Shown: positions 36,462-47,455, counted from the first letter of the stretch. The stretch: 64,000 bases of DNA from Sciurus carolinensis (GCF_902686445.1 NC_062214.1:91430738-91494737), one strand, 5' to 3'. Program-made: numbers and translations. The notes: a model not told the origin generated them from the sequence alone.

Positions 36462-36536
36462 GGGGGGGTACTTACCATATCTGAAGCTTAATTTTCTTTC
36501 CATCTAGTTCTATCGTTCTGATTTTAAAATCAATTC
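25073..36536 (-). CDS. RAB8B: RAB8B small GTPase, exons 2-8 (exon 1 outside window)
   Basis: RAB8B is a Rab GTPase of the secretory and endosomal-recycling pathway, working in polarised transport, junction recycling and primary cilium traffic. Seven exons give residues 42-207 of a 207-residue protein, matching the family's normal length. The joined exons (36476-36536, 32702-32762, 30108-30185, 29129-29218, 27935-28000, 25898-25948, 25073-25165) keep frame throughout. The G3 motif DTAGQE is at residues 63-68, G4 NKCD at 121-124 and G5 ETSAK at 149-153. Thr72 in TITTAYY is the conserved switch II site phosphorylated by LRRK2 in RAB8 proteins. RAB8B rather than RAB8A is shown by SSDVERM (not SADVEKM), [10 protein letters not shown] (not KFMETSAKAN) and the KMNDSNS tail. 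The C-terminus is RCLLL, a CaaX-type prenylation site. The P-loop and switch I are on exon 1 and not visible. No frame damage is seen. Confidence 0.97.
25898..25948 (-). CDS. RAB8B: RAB8B exon 7
   Basis: 51 nt, 17 codons: [17 protein letters not shown] (161-177), the last helix (alpha5) of the GTPase fold. Acceptor CCTTTAG; the donor GTTTGT at 25897 is the weakest in the gene, being non-consensus at +3 to +5. Confidence 0.95.
26130..26300 (+). repeat. Old dispersed repeat fragment
   Basis: TCATTCATTCATTAACTATT followed by a diverged body with CAGTACATCAAGAACAAGGC; a worn piece of the family seen at 3945 and 30855. In RAB8B intron 6. Confidence 0.35.
27935..28000 (-). CDS. RAB8B: RAB8B exon 6
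   Basis: 66 nt, 22 codons, reading [15 protein letters not shown] then SSTNVEE (139-160). It contains the G5 motif ETSAK. Acceptor CTTTCAG, donor GTAAGA at 27934. Thr156 replaces the Ala I recall in human RAB8B. Confidence 0.97.
29129..29218 (-). CDS. RAB8B: RAB8B exon 5
   Basis: 90 nt, 30 codons: [20 protein letters not shown] then [10 protein letters not shown] (109-138). It contains the guanine-binding G4 motif NKCD (121-124). Acceptor CCCTGCAG, donor GTAAAT at 29128. Confidence 0.97.
29800..29915 (+). repeat. MIR-like fragment
   Basis: TGGAAAGTCACTTCCTTCTG, ACCTCAGTTTCTG, then TAAAAATTATTTCCAAGATC: worn MIR core order. Confidence 0.5.
30108..30185 (-). CDS. RAB8B: RAB8B exon 4
   Basis: 78 nt, 26 whole codons: [20 protein letters not shown] then IRNIEE (83-108), the beta4 strand and alpha3 helix of the Rab fold. 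Acceptor TTGTAG, donor GTATGT at 30107. Lys at NIKNW favours RAB8B over RAB8A, which has NIRNW. Confidence 0.97.
30855..31200 (+). repeat. Old dispersed mammalian repeat
   Basis: CATTCAACAAATATTTAGTA, AGCACCTACTATATGCC, a GTGAACAAGATAGCC stretch and GACAATGAACCAATAATTAC, then GATTTCCCTGATGAAATGAC. Same family as 3945 and 15568. In RAB8B intron 3. Confidence 0.6.
31846..31922 (-). mobile_element. ID SINE
   Basis: Poly(T), a G-rich stretch, then TAAACCCAGTGTTCTACCAC and TGAGTTATACC: reverse ID. The G-rich insert GGGGGGCGCGTGGGGGGGC is unusual for the family. Confidence 0.75.
32702..32762 (-). CDS. RAB8B: RAB8B exon 3
   Basis: 61 nt: one base finishing Trp62, then [20 protein letters not shown] (63-82). 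This is the G3 motif and switch II; Gln67 is the catalytic Gln and Thr72 the LRRK2 target position. Acceptor AATTTTAG, donor GTGAGT at 32701. Confidence 0.97.
33402..33515 (+). mobile_element. ID SINE with (CA)18 tail
   Basis: GCTGAGGGCATAGCTCAGTG, then TGCTTGCCTAACACATGCAA, ending in an uninterrupted CA tract at 33480-33515 that probably grew from the SINE tail. Confidence 0.85.
33735..33875 (-). repeat. MIR fragment
   Basis: On the plus strand: CATCCTCATTTGCAAAAGAG, GAAATAGGCTCAGGAAGGTT: the reverse MIR core. Confidence 0.65.
34228..34852 (-). mobile_element. MaLR-type LTR, split by an ID SINE
   Basis: ACTTTGTGTTACCATAACAA, then AATACCTGAGGC on the left. After the inserted SINE: GCTCACAATTTTGGAGGTTC, TTGTGAGAATTCACTCC, ACCCACTTCTTAAAGG and TTCTTGGGGGACAAAGTGCA. 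Reverse orientation of an MST/MLT-like LTR. Confidence 0.65.
34288..34478 (+). mobile_element. ID SINE with long (GA)n tail
   Basis: GGACTGGGGATGTATTTCAG, TTGCCTAGCATGTAAAGGCC and GATCCCCAGC, then about 115 bp of GA/GGA repeats (34363-34477). The flanking TTTATT on both sides fits a short target-site duplication in the host LTR. Confidence 0.85.
35320..35712 (+). mobile_element. Old DNA-transposon-like repeat, split by a SINE
   Basis: Left part: CTGAAGTGCTTCAAAATCTG with GTTCCAAAATCTGAAATCCC. Right part after the SINE: GCACAAAATCATTAAAAACA then TAGTATAAAATGAAAC. I recall this pairing from a MER/Tigger-like element; the exact family is not assigned. Confidence 0.5.
35464..35688 (-). mobile_element. 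B1-dID SINE
   Basis: Poly(T), GTACTGAGGATTGAACCCAG, CACTGAGCCACATCCCCAGT, then GATAGGGTCTCGCTGAGTTG, GGCTTTGAACTCGCAATCCT and ATTATAGGCATGCGCCATCA. Well preserved, full-length reverse copy. Confidence 0.93.
35715..36006 (+). mobile_element. MaLR-type LTR fragment
   Basis: AGTAGGAGGTGGGGCCTAGT, CTTGCTTTTTACCATGTGCT, CCAAAACTGTGAGCCAAAAT, AAACTTTTTCTCTTTATAAG and GTGACACAAAGGTAATAAA: forward LTR order with an AATAAA-like signal. Confidence 0.7.
36007..36240. repeat. MIR-like fragments
   Basis: AATTGGCTCAAAGTCATTGA with GCTAGAACCTAGCTCTGTAT (reverse MIR), then TTCCTCCTGCGTAAAATTAG, which looks like a forward MIR piece. Both are worn. Confidence 0.4.
36418..36458 (+). repeat. (TG)20 microsatellite, (CA)n on the RAB8B strand
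   Basis: Uninterrupted dinucleotide tract starting about 18 nt inside intron 2 from the exon 2 donor on the transcribed sense strand, after a C run. CA-rich RNA next to a donor is a known hnRNP L binding context. Confidence 0.95.
36476..36536 (-). CDS. RAB8B: RAB8B exon 2
   Basis: 61 nt: two bases finishing Gly42, then [19 protein letters not shown] (43-61) and two bases of Trp62. This is the interswitch beta2-beta3 hairpin after switch I. Acceptor CTGGCAG, donor GTAAGTAC at 36475. A C run and then a (CA)20 tract begin about 18 nt into the intron on the coding strand. A partner exon carrying the N-terminus (the GDSGVGKT P-loop) was not found in 36537-64000. Confidence 0.96.
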
Positions 36537-38887
36537 CTGCCAGAAAAACAAAGAAGGATATGCTAAGTTTCTTCAAATCTAATCCAAGTCTTATTAGGAA
36601 GAGGACAAAGATTTCTATTGAAAAAAAGCTCTCCAACGCACTGGAAAATGTGAGCACAGAGAGGGTGTGAATGGTATGTTTCCTCTGAATACAGGCTGAA
36701 GAAAGGAATGCTAATTACTCTGCAAAGAATTCCCACACGTGTTAAATGCAACGTATTATATGCCTCATTATTTTGACACAAATGGACCACATCCCGCAAA
36801 GTTACATAATTTAGATAGAGAACATGCCATATTTTCTACTTCCTGAAATACATTTAATAACAACGCTTCCTAGCCCTCGATCCCCATCCTTTCCTAAAGA
36901 AGGCCACAGGACCTCTCTAAATAGAATCTCTCTCTCCATCTTATTCTTTCTTTGGAACCTGCATCTCAGAAGAAACAAAACAAAAATGCCTATTTGATGG
37001 CAGGGGAGGGAAGCCGGCATTTTATATAGTTAGCAAGTATTTCATATACATTCTAATCAATGTCCCCAGAGATTAATGCTTAGAATTGAAAAGTCAGAAT
37101 CGTTTTTAGCCTGGGCTGAACTTCAAAATTACTTGCAGAACTTAAGAGAAACCCCACAAGAAAACAAAAAAGAAAAACAAAAAAAGCCTCAAGACTAGGC
37201 CTGCCTCCTTTCCCAAATTCTGAGATTCTGTCTGAACTTGTTAAGGGTAAAACCTGGGCACTCTCATTTTAAAAGCTTTCCAGGAGATTTTAACCTGAAG
37301 CAAGAGTTATGAAATGCTCAACAGAGCTTGGCGGGTGCCATGTGAAAGTCCTTTGGGGCTCTGCCTCTTCAAAAGTTCCACCCCTCCCTCACTTATTTCC
37401 CCTCACTCTAGCAACTCAAAACTTATTTATGGATTTCTACTCCAAAGAGCCACAGCCACAGCCTTTAACAATTATTAGCATGCTCTGTCATATATTAGGA
37501 ATTAGCTTTCCGAACAGATCAGCTGGTGAATACAACTGGGTAGCAATTTGTTAAATGCTTATCATCTGGCTACTCAGCTTTGTTTGAGATTTTTCTACTC
37601 TTTTGCATTCTGCACAGAACTCCTTAAAGTGGTTTCTAAGACATTTTGAGAAAACATGTAAATTATGTATCTTCTAGATTGTCTTGAACACTAACTACAT
37701 TGATTTGAGGTTGGGGGGGCCTTTAGCAGGTATGTTTCTTCATCTAGAGACTGAAAGTACCCAAAACAGCTGCTTCCCAGCTCCAGCTTTAAATACCACA
37801 CAGGCTTAAACCAATCGGATTCCCCCCACTTCTTCTCTGAATGGTACTTTTCCCTGAAAGAGCATTTTTAGGTACTCTCATGAATCCTGACAAAGACAAA
37901 AATTACACCCAAGCTAATTTTAAAAATCGTTGCTTAATCATTCTTCCCCCTCATTGATAACCATGGACTAACAAATAAAATCCGATGCCCAATACCCTAG
38001 GCTATATGGCTCACATTTCTTCTAAGGCGCCTCCCTCAGCACTGCAGGGTCTGCGGTGGTGGATGCAAAATTTACCTCCACAGCATAAATGTTATTGCTA
38101 GCATCCCACAGAATTTATTGAACCATCACTCATTTCAGCTGAATAAGCAATGATTTTAATGTGATTTATCTTTATTACATACCTCCAAGTCTGGTATAAT
38201 AAAAAGACCCTCTTAGAGACCCTCCTCTACCCTTACCTCCTTTTGGTGGCAACAAGAACAGTGCCAAATACATGGGGGCCACCCAAATAAATGTTTAACA
38301 CCATTTAATTGCACACTTAAAAACTGTTAAGTGTGAATTTTATAATACCTGTTTTTTACCTTCTTAAATCAAACTAAATTTGGCCTAAAAAAGTTTCCTT
38401 ATTCACATGTTCCAGTCTTTGTATAGGATACTGCAACCTAAATCAGTACTAAACAAACTGAAAACGTAACTTAGGAATTTGTTTTGTAACAAATAATTGA
38501 GTCTTAGTCAATCACAGCAGCCAAGCTTAGTCAAATCAGGTTCAAGTAAGGTAAATGCCACATTTTAACCCATCAAGCTATCTCTGTACCTTGCTTTGTT
38601 TTCTGTATGTCACTTCCTCTTTGGTAGTCCCAGAGTCTCAAAGAAGCTGTCCCTGGTTCTAGGAGCTGCCAAATTCATGAACTGCTCTTTGCTTATTTAA
38701 ACTCCATTAAGTTTAATTTGTCTAAACTTTTTCTTTTAACAAAATCACAATAAAAGGGGGAAATCATAATTTTCAAAATGTCTAGCGCATACCTAAAAAA
38801 TAACTTAAGGACAAACATCCAACATTTCATCATTAATATAGTTCATTCACATTTTAAATAAAAGTTGATATATATCAAAATGCCTGT

Positions 38888-39096
38888 TCAAGTCAGGCAT
38901 GATGCCTGTACACCTGTAATCGCAGCTACTTGAGGGGTTAAGGTAGGATCACAAGTTCAAGGCCAGTCTAGGCAATTTAGTGAACCCTGTCTATCAAAAT
39001 AATATAAAAGGTCTGGAAATTTAACTCACTGGTAGAGTGCTTGCCTAACATGTAAAAGCCCTGGGTTCAATCCCCAGTTCTGGAGGAAAAAGAAAA
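38888..39096 (+). mobile_element. B1-dID SINE
   Basis: AAGTCAGGCATGATGCCTGT, CACAAGTTCAAGGCCAGTCT, then GGTCTGGAAATTTAACTCAC and GGGTTCAATCCCCAGTTC, with a purine tail. Confidence 0.88.
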
Positions 39097-39589
39097 AACT
39101 CTGTTCAGATTAACACTTTCCTATTCTGACTTACTAAGGTGGTATTTCCAGGTCTTTCAAGGTTGATTTGGCCCACAGTTGAGGAATCAAGGGCAACTAC
39201 TTTTACTACCTTCATTCAATGAAGTCATTTTGAGGTTCCCGTAAAATCTCATTCTCCATTTCAGAAACTTTCTCCTGACCTACTTTATTTTTTAATTTGT
39301 TAGGAGTATTACCTTTTTGTTATTTGAGGAATGTCTAAAAGATGGTACTACTTAACTATCTTCACACTGTTCAGAGCTTTAATGTTTGTAAGTGTGAGCT
39401 GTGGTATTTAGTTTTTATTTCTGCTATCAAAAGCCAGTTGACAAACAAGTGCTGTTGAGCACAAGTCAAGTTAGCAAACATGGAAGAAAACAAGCAGGGA
39501 CTTTAGAAAGGTACCATTTTTACAATGTAGGAATTTCACTAAAAGTGGAAAATATTAAGATTATTGAAAAGCACTGAACTAGAAATTCA

Positions 39590-39735
39590 AAGACTTAGAT
39601 TAAATGTTAGGTTCCATCACTAACAACTTTGGGACAGTTACTTAACTGCTCTATACCTCTACCTTCATCAATAAAAATGGTTAGGAGGATCTAATTAGAT
39701 AAATTAGATGTGTGTGAAAAGCTTTGGGAACACTG
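39590..39735 (+). repeat. MIR
   Basis: CATCACTAACAACTTTGGGA, CAGTTACTTAACTGCTC, TACCTTCATCAATAAAAATG and GAAAAGCTTTGGGAACACTG: forward MIR order. Confidence 0.7.
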
Positions 39736-39739
39736 AAAT

Positions 39740-40215
39740 TCCATGTGGAATTCAGATTCCATCATCCTGCAGCTCTTGTCACTTCGTGATTGGATTGTTG
39801 GTAATGGCTTCCCAGGATGCTGTGCCAACCTTTCCCCTGGTCTAATTTACCTACATGCCTCTGCCAGAGTAACTTTCAATAATCTCTGTAGTAGAGTCAG
39901 TGTACATTTGAGAAGGCGAATTAAGAAGGTTGATTTAACTTCCTCAGCCTGGCAATTTCAACTTTCCCACTCGGTGCGCTGTTTTCCTGCACTGCAGCAT
40001 CAGACCTTCAACTTAACGCCTTTTGTTTCTCTCAGTGAGCCCCATACTTCCTTTCCTCTTCTTGAGTGACCACTTCACTTTGCAGCCTAAGGATGTCACT
40101 CCACCCATGCTGTTTTCTCCCTTCTCTCCTCAGCTCTTCACTCAGCTATGTCCATCCCTTGCCTCAATGTCTGGCTTTTACAGTGACTTAATCCTGTGTG
40201 AGTGTTGTTAACATA
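39740..40215 (+). repeat. Probable worn L2-like 3' segment
   Basis: Pyrimidine-rich sequence with AATGGCTTCCCAGGATGCTG, CCTCAGCCTGGCAATTTCAA and CACCCATGCTGTTTTCTCCC, which resembles the L2 3' order. A 108-codon open frame here (39743-40069) matches nothing and is attributed to this repeat. Confidence 0.4.
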
Positions 40216-42059
40216 TTGCTCTGCCATTTCTCTCAAATTAAGCAAGGTCATATACTCTTTGAAAGTTAAATTGAACACAGAAACATGTATATATATAGAT
40301 ATAGTAGATACTTAAATACATACTTAAATAAAGGTTAAATACTACTAAGTGTGAAGATGGCTAAAACAACCTTGGAAATAGTTTTTTCAATATATTAAAG
40401 TAACAATAGTTAGAAGGCTGAGAAATCTTATTCTGAGAAGAAAATAAAAATACATTATCATTGACTTAATATCTGGAAATATATAGCAAATTAACATTAA
40501 ATTTAATATTTAAAGAAAGGCAATTTTCTGAGGCTACTCTAGGGGTTAAAAGAATAATTAACAGTAAAATCATATCAATTAGGATGCTTTTAGCTGTGAA
40601 TAACAGACACCCAAATCAACCAACTTAAGGTAACTTGTTGACTCATATAACAAGCCCAGTGGTGAGATGGGGATCAGGGTGCAATCTGGCTCATTTTTCT
40701 ATGCTTCTCTTGGGCTCTGCCCTCCTATAAATATCAATTTTATTCCATTGTCTGTAAAAATTTAAAAAAAGTATTTTAGTAAAAAAAATAAATAAAAAAT
40801 AAATAATAAAAAAAAAGAAATACCAATTTTATCCTCTTAAAGGACAGCAGTTCCTGACCACAACAGCAATACTAAGAAAAGATCATCTTCCTGTGCCTCT
40901 CTCCTGAAAGTGAGAACATTTCTCCCCAATGATTTTTCCTTCCTCTAATTTCTGGATGATAACCATAGGAATATCATGTTTTCAAGGGTAAAAACCGAAT
41001 TCCTGAACTAATCACTGCCACAGGGAGTTATCAAGATTGGATTAATCTAAATCTATTCCTAAATTTGGATTAATCAAGGTCTATCCCTGGAGCTGGGTCA
41101 TTCCACCAATCCAAAGGGCTGCTAAAAACAGCAAGAATGGAAAGGTAGCTGGCATCAATCTATAATAATACTCAAATCTAATTAATAAAATTTTATATTC
41201 ACAGCTACATGAACTGAACAAATCATAACAACTGTCACTTCCACTTGTCATGAAAGTTATTACATTTAGTAATAAATTGTAGTATTTCTCTGAAGGTAAT
41301 TGTCTAGTGTTAGTCAAGAATCAGAAAATAGTAAGAAAAAAAAAGGATGATGAACAACACAAGCAGCTGCATAACATCTCTGTGCTACAGCCAGGAGAGT
41401 CCTCCAGTCCACCTGGCTTGTCTCCCTGCCCCAAATGACTGACTCTCATGAAGACAGAAGCAAGAACCACAGCTTGTCTTGGCAGTGAGGGTACAATTTA
41501 TTTTTAAGGACTATATAATCTTTACAAAAAAAAAAAACCAAAAAACAAAAAACATAGCTTCTGAAGGGCAATCTATTTAGGGTCAAAAAGCCCTTCACGT
41601 TTCTACCCCTTTAAAGATCATAATTTTTTGGCAGCACATAACACAACAATTCATGTTCAAAATGACAGCCTTGAGTCATCCTGATTCATGGAGCAATCTG
41701 TGACCCACTGGGCTGCGTGAAACAAACCCAGCTGGCAACACAACCCAACATCCAAGTCAGGAAACAAGATTCCAAAGCTGTTTCTATGTTGCTCAAATAT
41801 GTACAACACTATTTTTTTTTTTTGATAATTTTAAAGCAGACTTAGTTTCCTCATTAATTTTTATCTATTCAATAACACAGGAAATCTAAATTGTAAGAAA
41901 ACATTCCCAAGGGCCTCAAACCCATTTTCATTCTGAATTTAAATATACAAACACATACATTCACTCTAAAAGATTTTTATTTTATCTGAATTGATTCTTA
42001 TGCTAAATGGTTGTTTGCAACTGATATATATTATTTACTTGAATAAAGCTGGAAAGCAA

Positions 42060-42205
42060 ATATGAAAGAGAATCAGAATTAAAGACCTGGAAAGTATTAG
42101 AGATTGTTTAGTCTAATTGAGTCTTTTTGTGGCTAAAAAGAACTGAGGCTCAGATAGATGCAGCAATTTACCCAGATTCAAAAAGACCAATACAAAAAGG
42201 GGTTA
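42060..42205 (-). repeat. MIR-like fragment
   Basis: AAGAACTGAGGCTCAGATAG, then CAATTTACCCAGATTC: worn reverse MIR core. Confidence 0.4.
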
Positions 42206-42309
42206 CAATAAAATTTTGGCATTTAAAGAACAGGATTTCCCAAAGAGACAAAAACAAGAAAGTCCATGGCTTGCTGTGGGATGCCTGTTCTTTAAAGGTC
42301 ATAGGAAAA

Positions 42310-42790
42310 CACTGGTAACAACTAAAATGTCCACCAATAGGAGAGTACCTTATATACAAAGAGTGCCTACTCTGGGGTAGTGAACAATAGCCACATCTAT
42401 CAACATGGCTGAATCAAAAAACAAAACATAATGTTAAGTGAAAAAAAAAACACATTAAATAGAAATATACAAACATTTCTTAAAAATATGAAAAGTAACA
42501 AAAACAAATTCTATATCATTTTTATATATTCATGTTCAGATATATGCCATATGTAATTAGAGCAGTATCATTTATATATACATCAATGTGTAATTAAAAT
42601 ATAAAACATGTACAATAATGACTATTAATAAGTTAAGGATAACTGGAGAGAAATAGATGAGGAGGGATTCACAGGAACTTTGGTTCTATCTATAATTTAT
42701 TATTTCTAAAACCAAGTCGGGGGGTACATGGTCATGGGAGTATTTTGTATTAGCATACTTTTATATGCCTGATGTTTTTCAAGGTTTTTT
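42310..42790 (+). mobile_element. L1M-like 3' UTR fragment
   Basis: AACAACTAAAATGTCCACCA with ATAGGAGAGTACC, then TAATGTTAAGTGAAAAAAAA and, near the end, GATAACTGGAGAGAAATAG. The order resembles an old L1 3' end as I recall it. Confidence 0.5.
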
Positions 42791-43384
42791 AAAAAAGCAA
42801 ATATTAGTTATTTGGAAAACAGGCTTATGGAGGCATATGTCCATTAATGGTGGTAGAAATATGAAATCAAATTTTAGTGATAAGAGGTGCCTTAGAAGAC
42901 TTAGGGAGAGAAAAGCGGGCACAATTACCCTTGTTCAATATATAAAGAGGGCGTGTGTGGGTAGTGAGTGACTATGATGGAAGTTGCACTTTATCAGGAG
43001 ATAGGGTGTGTGCAGGGGTTAGAGGGACAAAGAAGTTCTGACTTTTTATTCCATGAGAGAAGGAGGAGGTCCCATCTCTCCTTCCCTTTGAGGTGGGAGG
43101 CAGAGGAGGGGAGCTCTGCCCTGCACCTCTGAGAAGGCAAAGTGGTACTTAAGGTCTGCATTTTCAGGGTGACCCACAGGCCAGGAGAACTGGCAATGAG
43201 GCACTAGTGAAGGAATGGGGTAAGCACTTACCCAGAGAACTGCTTATCAGGTAATTCTCAGAAACCAGTGGTACAGCTACAGGCAGCTGGAGGGAAGGGC
43301 CTGGCCAGCAGATTTGACAGAAGGAAACTTTGAACCTGGCCCCAGTCCATAGTCTACAGACCTCATAGGGAAAAGGAGCTTGAA

Positions 43385-43430
43385 TGAGCAGTACTCTATT
43401 TTTTTTTTAACTGTGTCTTTATTTCATATA

Positions 43431-43480
<50 letters not shown>

Positions 43481-43715
43481 GACTGCATTTTGATTCATTG
43501 TACACAAATGGGGTACAACTTTTGATTTCTATGGTTGTACATGATGTAGATTCACACCATTTGTGTAAATGTACATGTCTCATTCCACCATCTTTCATAT
43601 CCCCACCCCCTCTCCACCCTCTCATTTCCCTCTACATAATCCAAAGTTCCTCCATTCTTCTCTTACCCCTACTCTGCTATTTTTTACTCTACAAATTAGA
43701 TACAATTTAAAATGG
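43385..43715 (-). mobile_element. Probable lineage-specific LINE-1 3' end
   Basis: (TA)n and a 34-bp poly(T) (43429-43480), then TTTTGATTCATTGTACACAA, GGTTGTACATGATGTAGATT and CATTTCCCTCTACATAATCC. Read on the minus strand this is a 5'-truncated element ending in poly(A). I recall this tail from squirrel-family genomes. The short open frame from 43498 is not a gene. Confidence 0.5.
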
Positions 43716-44568
43716 ACAACTAACAGACAAAACTCTTCTACAATGAAGTCAAATTAGTCAGTAACAGATGAAAATAACAAAACCTTCCCCCAACCCAAAA
43801 AGAATAGGGAGGTTGCCTCTGGGTATGTGAATGGGTGAAAGGATACATTGCTAGAGTGTGGGAAAGAGTACTTCTCTTGGCCTTGGGAACTCACTCAGGC
43901 CAGCCAGCTCTCCTGACCTTCAACATAAGCTGTGACTTGATGTATTTTGCTCTGTGGGTGCTGGAACTTAGGAAAGGATAGATTTCTGGGATTCTCTTGG
44001 GTCACTGGGGAAGACTGCTGCCTGTCCAGGAAAGTCAGGTGTAGAGAAACAGTAGAGACCTTCAGCTGATATCTTCCACACCTAGTTTCCACTGAAGTTG
44101 TGTACAAAGTCCAATTCAGCTAAAGTCATGAGAACAATTGGGGGGGGGGGATCAGAGTTGGGGGCCATTCAGTCTTTCCATGAATGAGGGTAATGCAAGA
44201 TTTCAAAGCCAGGTTTACTCACAGCACTGCACATATTTCAACATGGGATATCTATTCCCTTTGACCCACTTTAAAAAGCAGAAATTTAACACTCTGGCTT
44301 TTAAAAGGGGAAACATGTACTTTGTTTCAAAAGGACATTTGGAAACATCTGTGATCCCAGGCTATCAGAATATGGGTTGTGTGTTTTGTTTGTTTACATT
44401 TCTGAAATATTCCAGAAATAGGAGGAAAAAGTTTCCCAAATATTGAAATTCACTTTAAAGAAATGCTACACTCACTTCCTTATTCAAGATTTTTATTATT
44501 AACAAGGAAGATACATCATACATAGATCTTGCCAGTTTTGGAATTATCTTTGACAACTACATTTTGCT

Positions 44569-44570
<2 letters not shown>

Positions 44571-44609
<39 letters not shown>
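44571..44609 (+). repeat. (TG)n microsatellite
   Basis: Uninterrupted, about 19 units. Confidence 0.95.
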
Positions 44610-44610
<1 letters not shown>

Positions 44611-45494
44611 CTTTTAAACAAGGAGAGTATTGAAATTTTAGGGTAACTGACTTCAGGATGATTAGCTGAAATCTCTAATTAGAGAAATGGATTACCAAAG
44701 TAGAAAAAAAACGAGTCATAGACTGAAGCTTTAAACTATTTTTTTCCCAAACCAAAAAACTTGGAGAAAGTGTGTAAGAATAAAAATAAAATTAAGAATG
44801 CTTTGATTGAAAGAGGAGCTTAAGACAGTGTTCTTTTATAAATATACATTCTGAAAGTCTGAAAGCTATTTTCACCAAGTACCAATTTCGTTGCACATAT
44901 TTAGAATATTTATTTTTCATTTATTTATATTAAAATGTATGGCCTGATTTCTAGTTTGAAAATGATAAAATCTAAAGTTAAGGAAAAAAAATCACATGTA
45001 ATTTTAGGTAATATTTTAATAAGTGTGAAATGACCAATGGCAGTCAAATATGTATATTAGGGTAGCTAAATCCAATAGAGAAGGAAAAGGAGGAATTTTT
45101 TTAAGGTGGACTAACAAGTGTTCTGCAAATATCATTTGCCCTTAAAAAAGACACCTGATGTACTAAGAAGGACTAGAACTTTTAAGCTTTCGATTTTTCT
45201 AGTCTATGAGTAGGAAATAGTAAATAAAACCTCCATTTATGGTAGAAATCAACAGTGACACACATTATCACTTCCTGCTGAAAAAGCTGAACAGCTTTAC
45301 ACTGTTTTAGAACTTCCTACTTGTTACTGAATTGAATTCAACTCTTGGCACTCTTCATAGAACAGTTATAGTCCTAAGACCTTATCATACCAACAAGAGA
45401 TAACAAACTGATAAACTAATTCTAGAAATTAGGAAGGAATTACCAAGTTTTCTTGGGCTATAAACATGAATGACAGATAAAAAAACAGTAAAGT

Positions 45495-45594
45495 ATGATT
45501 TTATTTGTTTGTTTGTTTTGCAGTGCTGGGTGTTGATCTCAAGCCTCCCACATGCAAAGCAAGTGCTCTATTACTGAGCTACAGCCTCAGCCCG
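45495..45594 (-). mobile_element. ID SINE
   Basis: GTTTGTTTGTTTTGCAGTGC, then GTTGATCTCAAGCCTCCCAC and ATTACTGAGCTACAGCCTC: reverse ID. Confidence 0.82.
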
Positions 45595-47251
45595 TTAAGT
45601 ATAGTTTTAAATAACGTCTATATTTGAGAGTCTCACCTTATTTGAAAGTCTTTAACCTATAGAATTAAAATCTAATGAAATTTAACCCTTAAAATATCCT
45701 TGGGAAATAAAGGACAAAATAAATCGTTATATATCAAATGGTAATGACTATGTGGTAAGAAACACAGAAATAGCAAATAAAGTATAATAACACAGCTACA
45801 ACAACTCAGATAACAAATGCAGAAACACCTAGGAAGCACTGAGAATTTTAAACCTGATTATAAAGAGACAGCAGTGATTACCCAGCGATTACCATTTGAG
45901 AGTGGCCAAGTGAATGCATGACAAGTTTTTTTTGCAAATCTTGCACTTTCAAAAGGAAGTGTGTTTCAAGTAAATGTTACTGAATCTGGAAGCAGCAATG
46001 AGTTTGAAGATTTTAGTAATTCTCAATGAACCCTCAATAAGATCACTGTTCACAAAGGGCTTCATTTGTGAACCAACCTTTCTTGAGGAATGAAAGTTCA
46101 GAAGGCCTCTGCAATTTCCACCCTACCCCCACAATTAATTCATGACCTTTTCAAGAACCAGACTGCTCAAAAATGAAACCAGTTGCATCTCCTCTGCTCT
46201 ATCTATTGTTTCCAAGAAATCATACCTTCACAGCAGGAAAACCCCTCTAGTATGAGTCACCATGCCTTCCCAAACCTGGAATTTCCTGGTTTGTACTTTG
46301 GCAACTCAGTCAGGTCTATTTGATTTAAGGTGAAAGGAAAACTGCAGTCCTTCAAAAAATGAACATAAAATATAAAACAAATCCCTGATTTCACACACTG
46401 TTGCTATGGGAAAACTCACAGAGCCAAATCACTGGGAATTAATCACCGGAAAAAATTACAACTACATTCCAATGATGTTGCACCAAAAATGCAGTCAAAC
46501 TGATTCTTTGGATCTTCCCTAGTATTCACCATGTATCATATTTTTCATTAATTTAGAGGTAAATGAAAGCTTTAAAAAATGTGTATATACATATATGTGG
46601 TGTGTGTATACACATATTTATATATACTTTACATAGAATATTACTTTATATATATGGAAAAAATCATATAAAAAGTAATAGAACTAAATTGATTAAAAAC
46701 AAAGGATATCTTGTTCCCTTTTAGAATAAGATCCTAAAGAGGAAAAATTTAAAAGCTTGTTATCCTGTAATAAAAAGTGAATAAAAGGAAAGCAACCAGA
46801 GATTATAAAATGAACAACCATAACTTCGAACTCATAATGCTCTGAATCTAGTTAACAAGGGCCTTTTCTTGATCAAAACCAACATCAATGTCTCAATAGT
46901 AAAATCAAGCAGCACTTTAGAGCTCACTGCAGTCAGTGCAACAGATGGATAATTATAATGAGCTATTGCTAATGAGAAGACTTAAAACAAATGGAGTATA
47001 TGCAAGTAAAGGATCAGACAAAAATCAACAAAAATGACACAGACAGCATATAATTTTTCCCATAGAAAAATGAAAAACTGCTAATAATCATACCACTTGA
47101 TTTGTAAGCACAATCCCCTATGACATAAAAGTTTAAAGCTAACAACACTCTATAACCTCCATGCACATAGTAAACACTTCCACGATCCAATTATGCATAA
47201 TTATATATGTGGTTATTCACCTTAAAATAAGACATTTTTCTAACTTTATAG

Positions 47252-47455
47252 GGAGCTAAAGGATTTTTTTCCTTTTTTTTTTTAATTGGTGTTTGAAATC
47301 AGGGGTGCTTTGCCACTGAGTTACATCTTCAGCCCTTTTTCACTCTGAGACAGGGTCTCTTGCTAAATTACCCAGGCTTGTCTGAACTGCCTCAGTTTCC
47401 TAAGTAGCAAGATTATATCTATGCACCACTGTGTCCCACAAGGAGCTAAAGGATT
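47252..47455 (-). mobile_element. B1-dID SINE with 14-bp target-site duplication
   Basis: The direct repeat GGAGCTAAAGGATT is at 47252-47265 and 47442-47455. Between them: poly(T), reverse ID (TGCTTTGCCACTGAGTTACA) and reverse B1 (GAGACAGGGTCTCTTGC, then GCACCACTGTGTCCC). A clear L1-type insertion. Confidence 0.95.

Larger units (their letters stand above)
32763..36475 (-). other. RAB8B intron 2
   Basis: About 3.7 kb, rich in repeats: an ID with (CA)n, MIR, a MaLR LTR split by an ID with a long (GA)n tail, an old DNA element split by a B1-dID, another MaLR LTR, and a (TG)20 tract next to the exon 2 donor. No exon is seen. Confidence 0.75.

Noticed and set aside
39743..40211. 108- and 62-codon open frames on the plus strand
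   Set aside because: No family resemblance; lies in a worn L2-like repeat next to a MIR.
43498..43757. Open frames next to the poly(T)
   Set aside because: Part of a probable LINE-1 3' end, no ORF2 motif.
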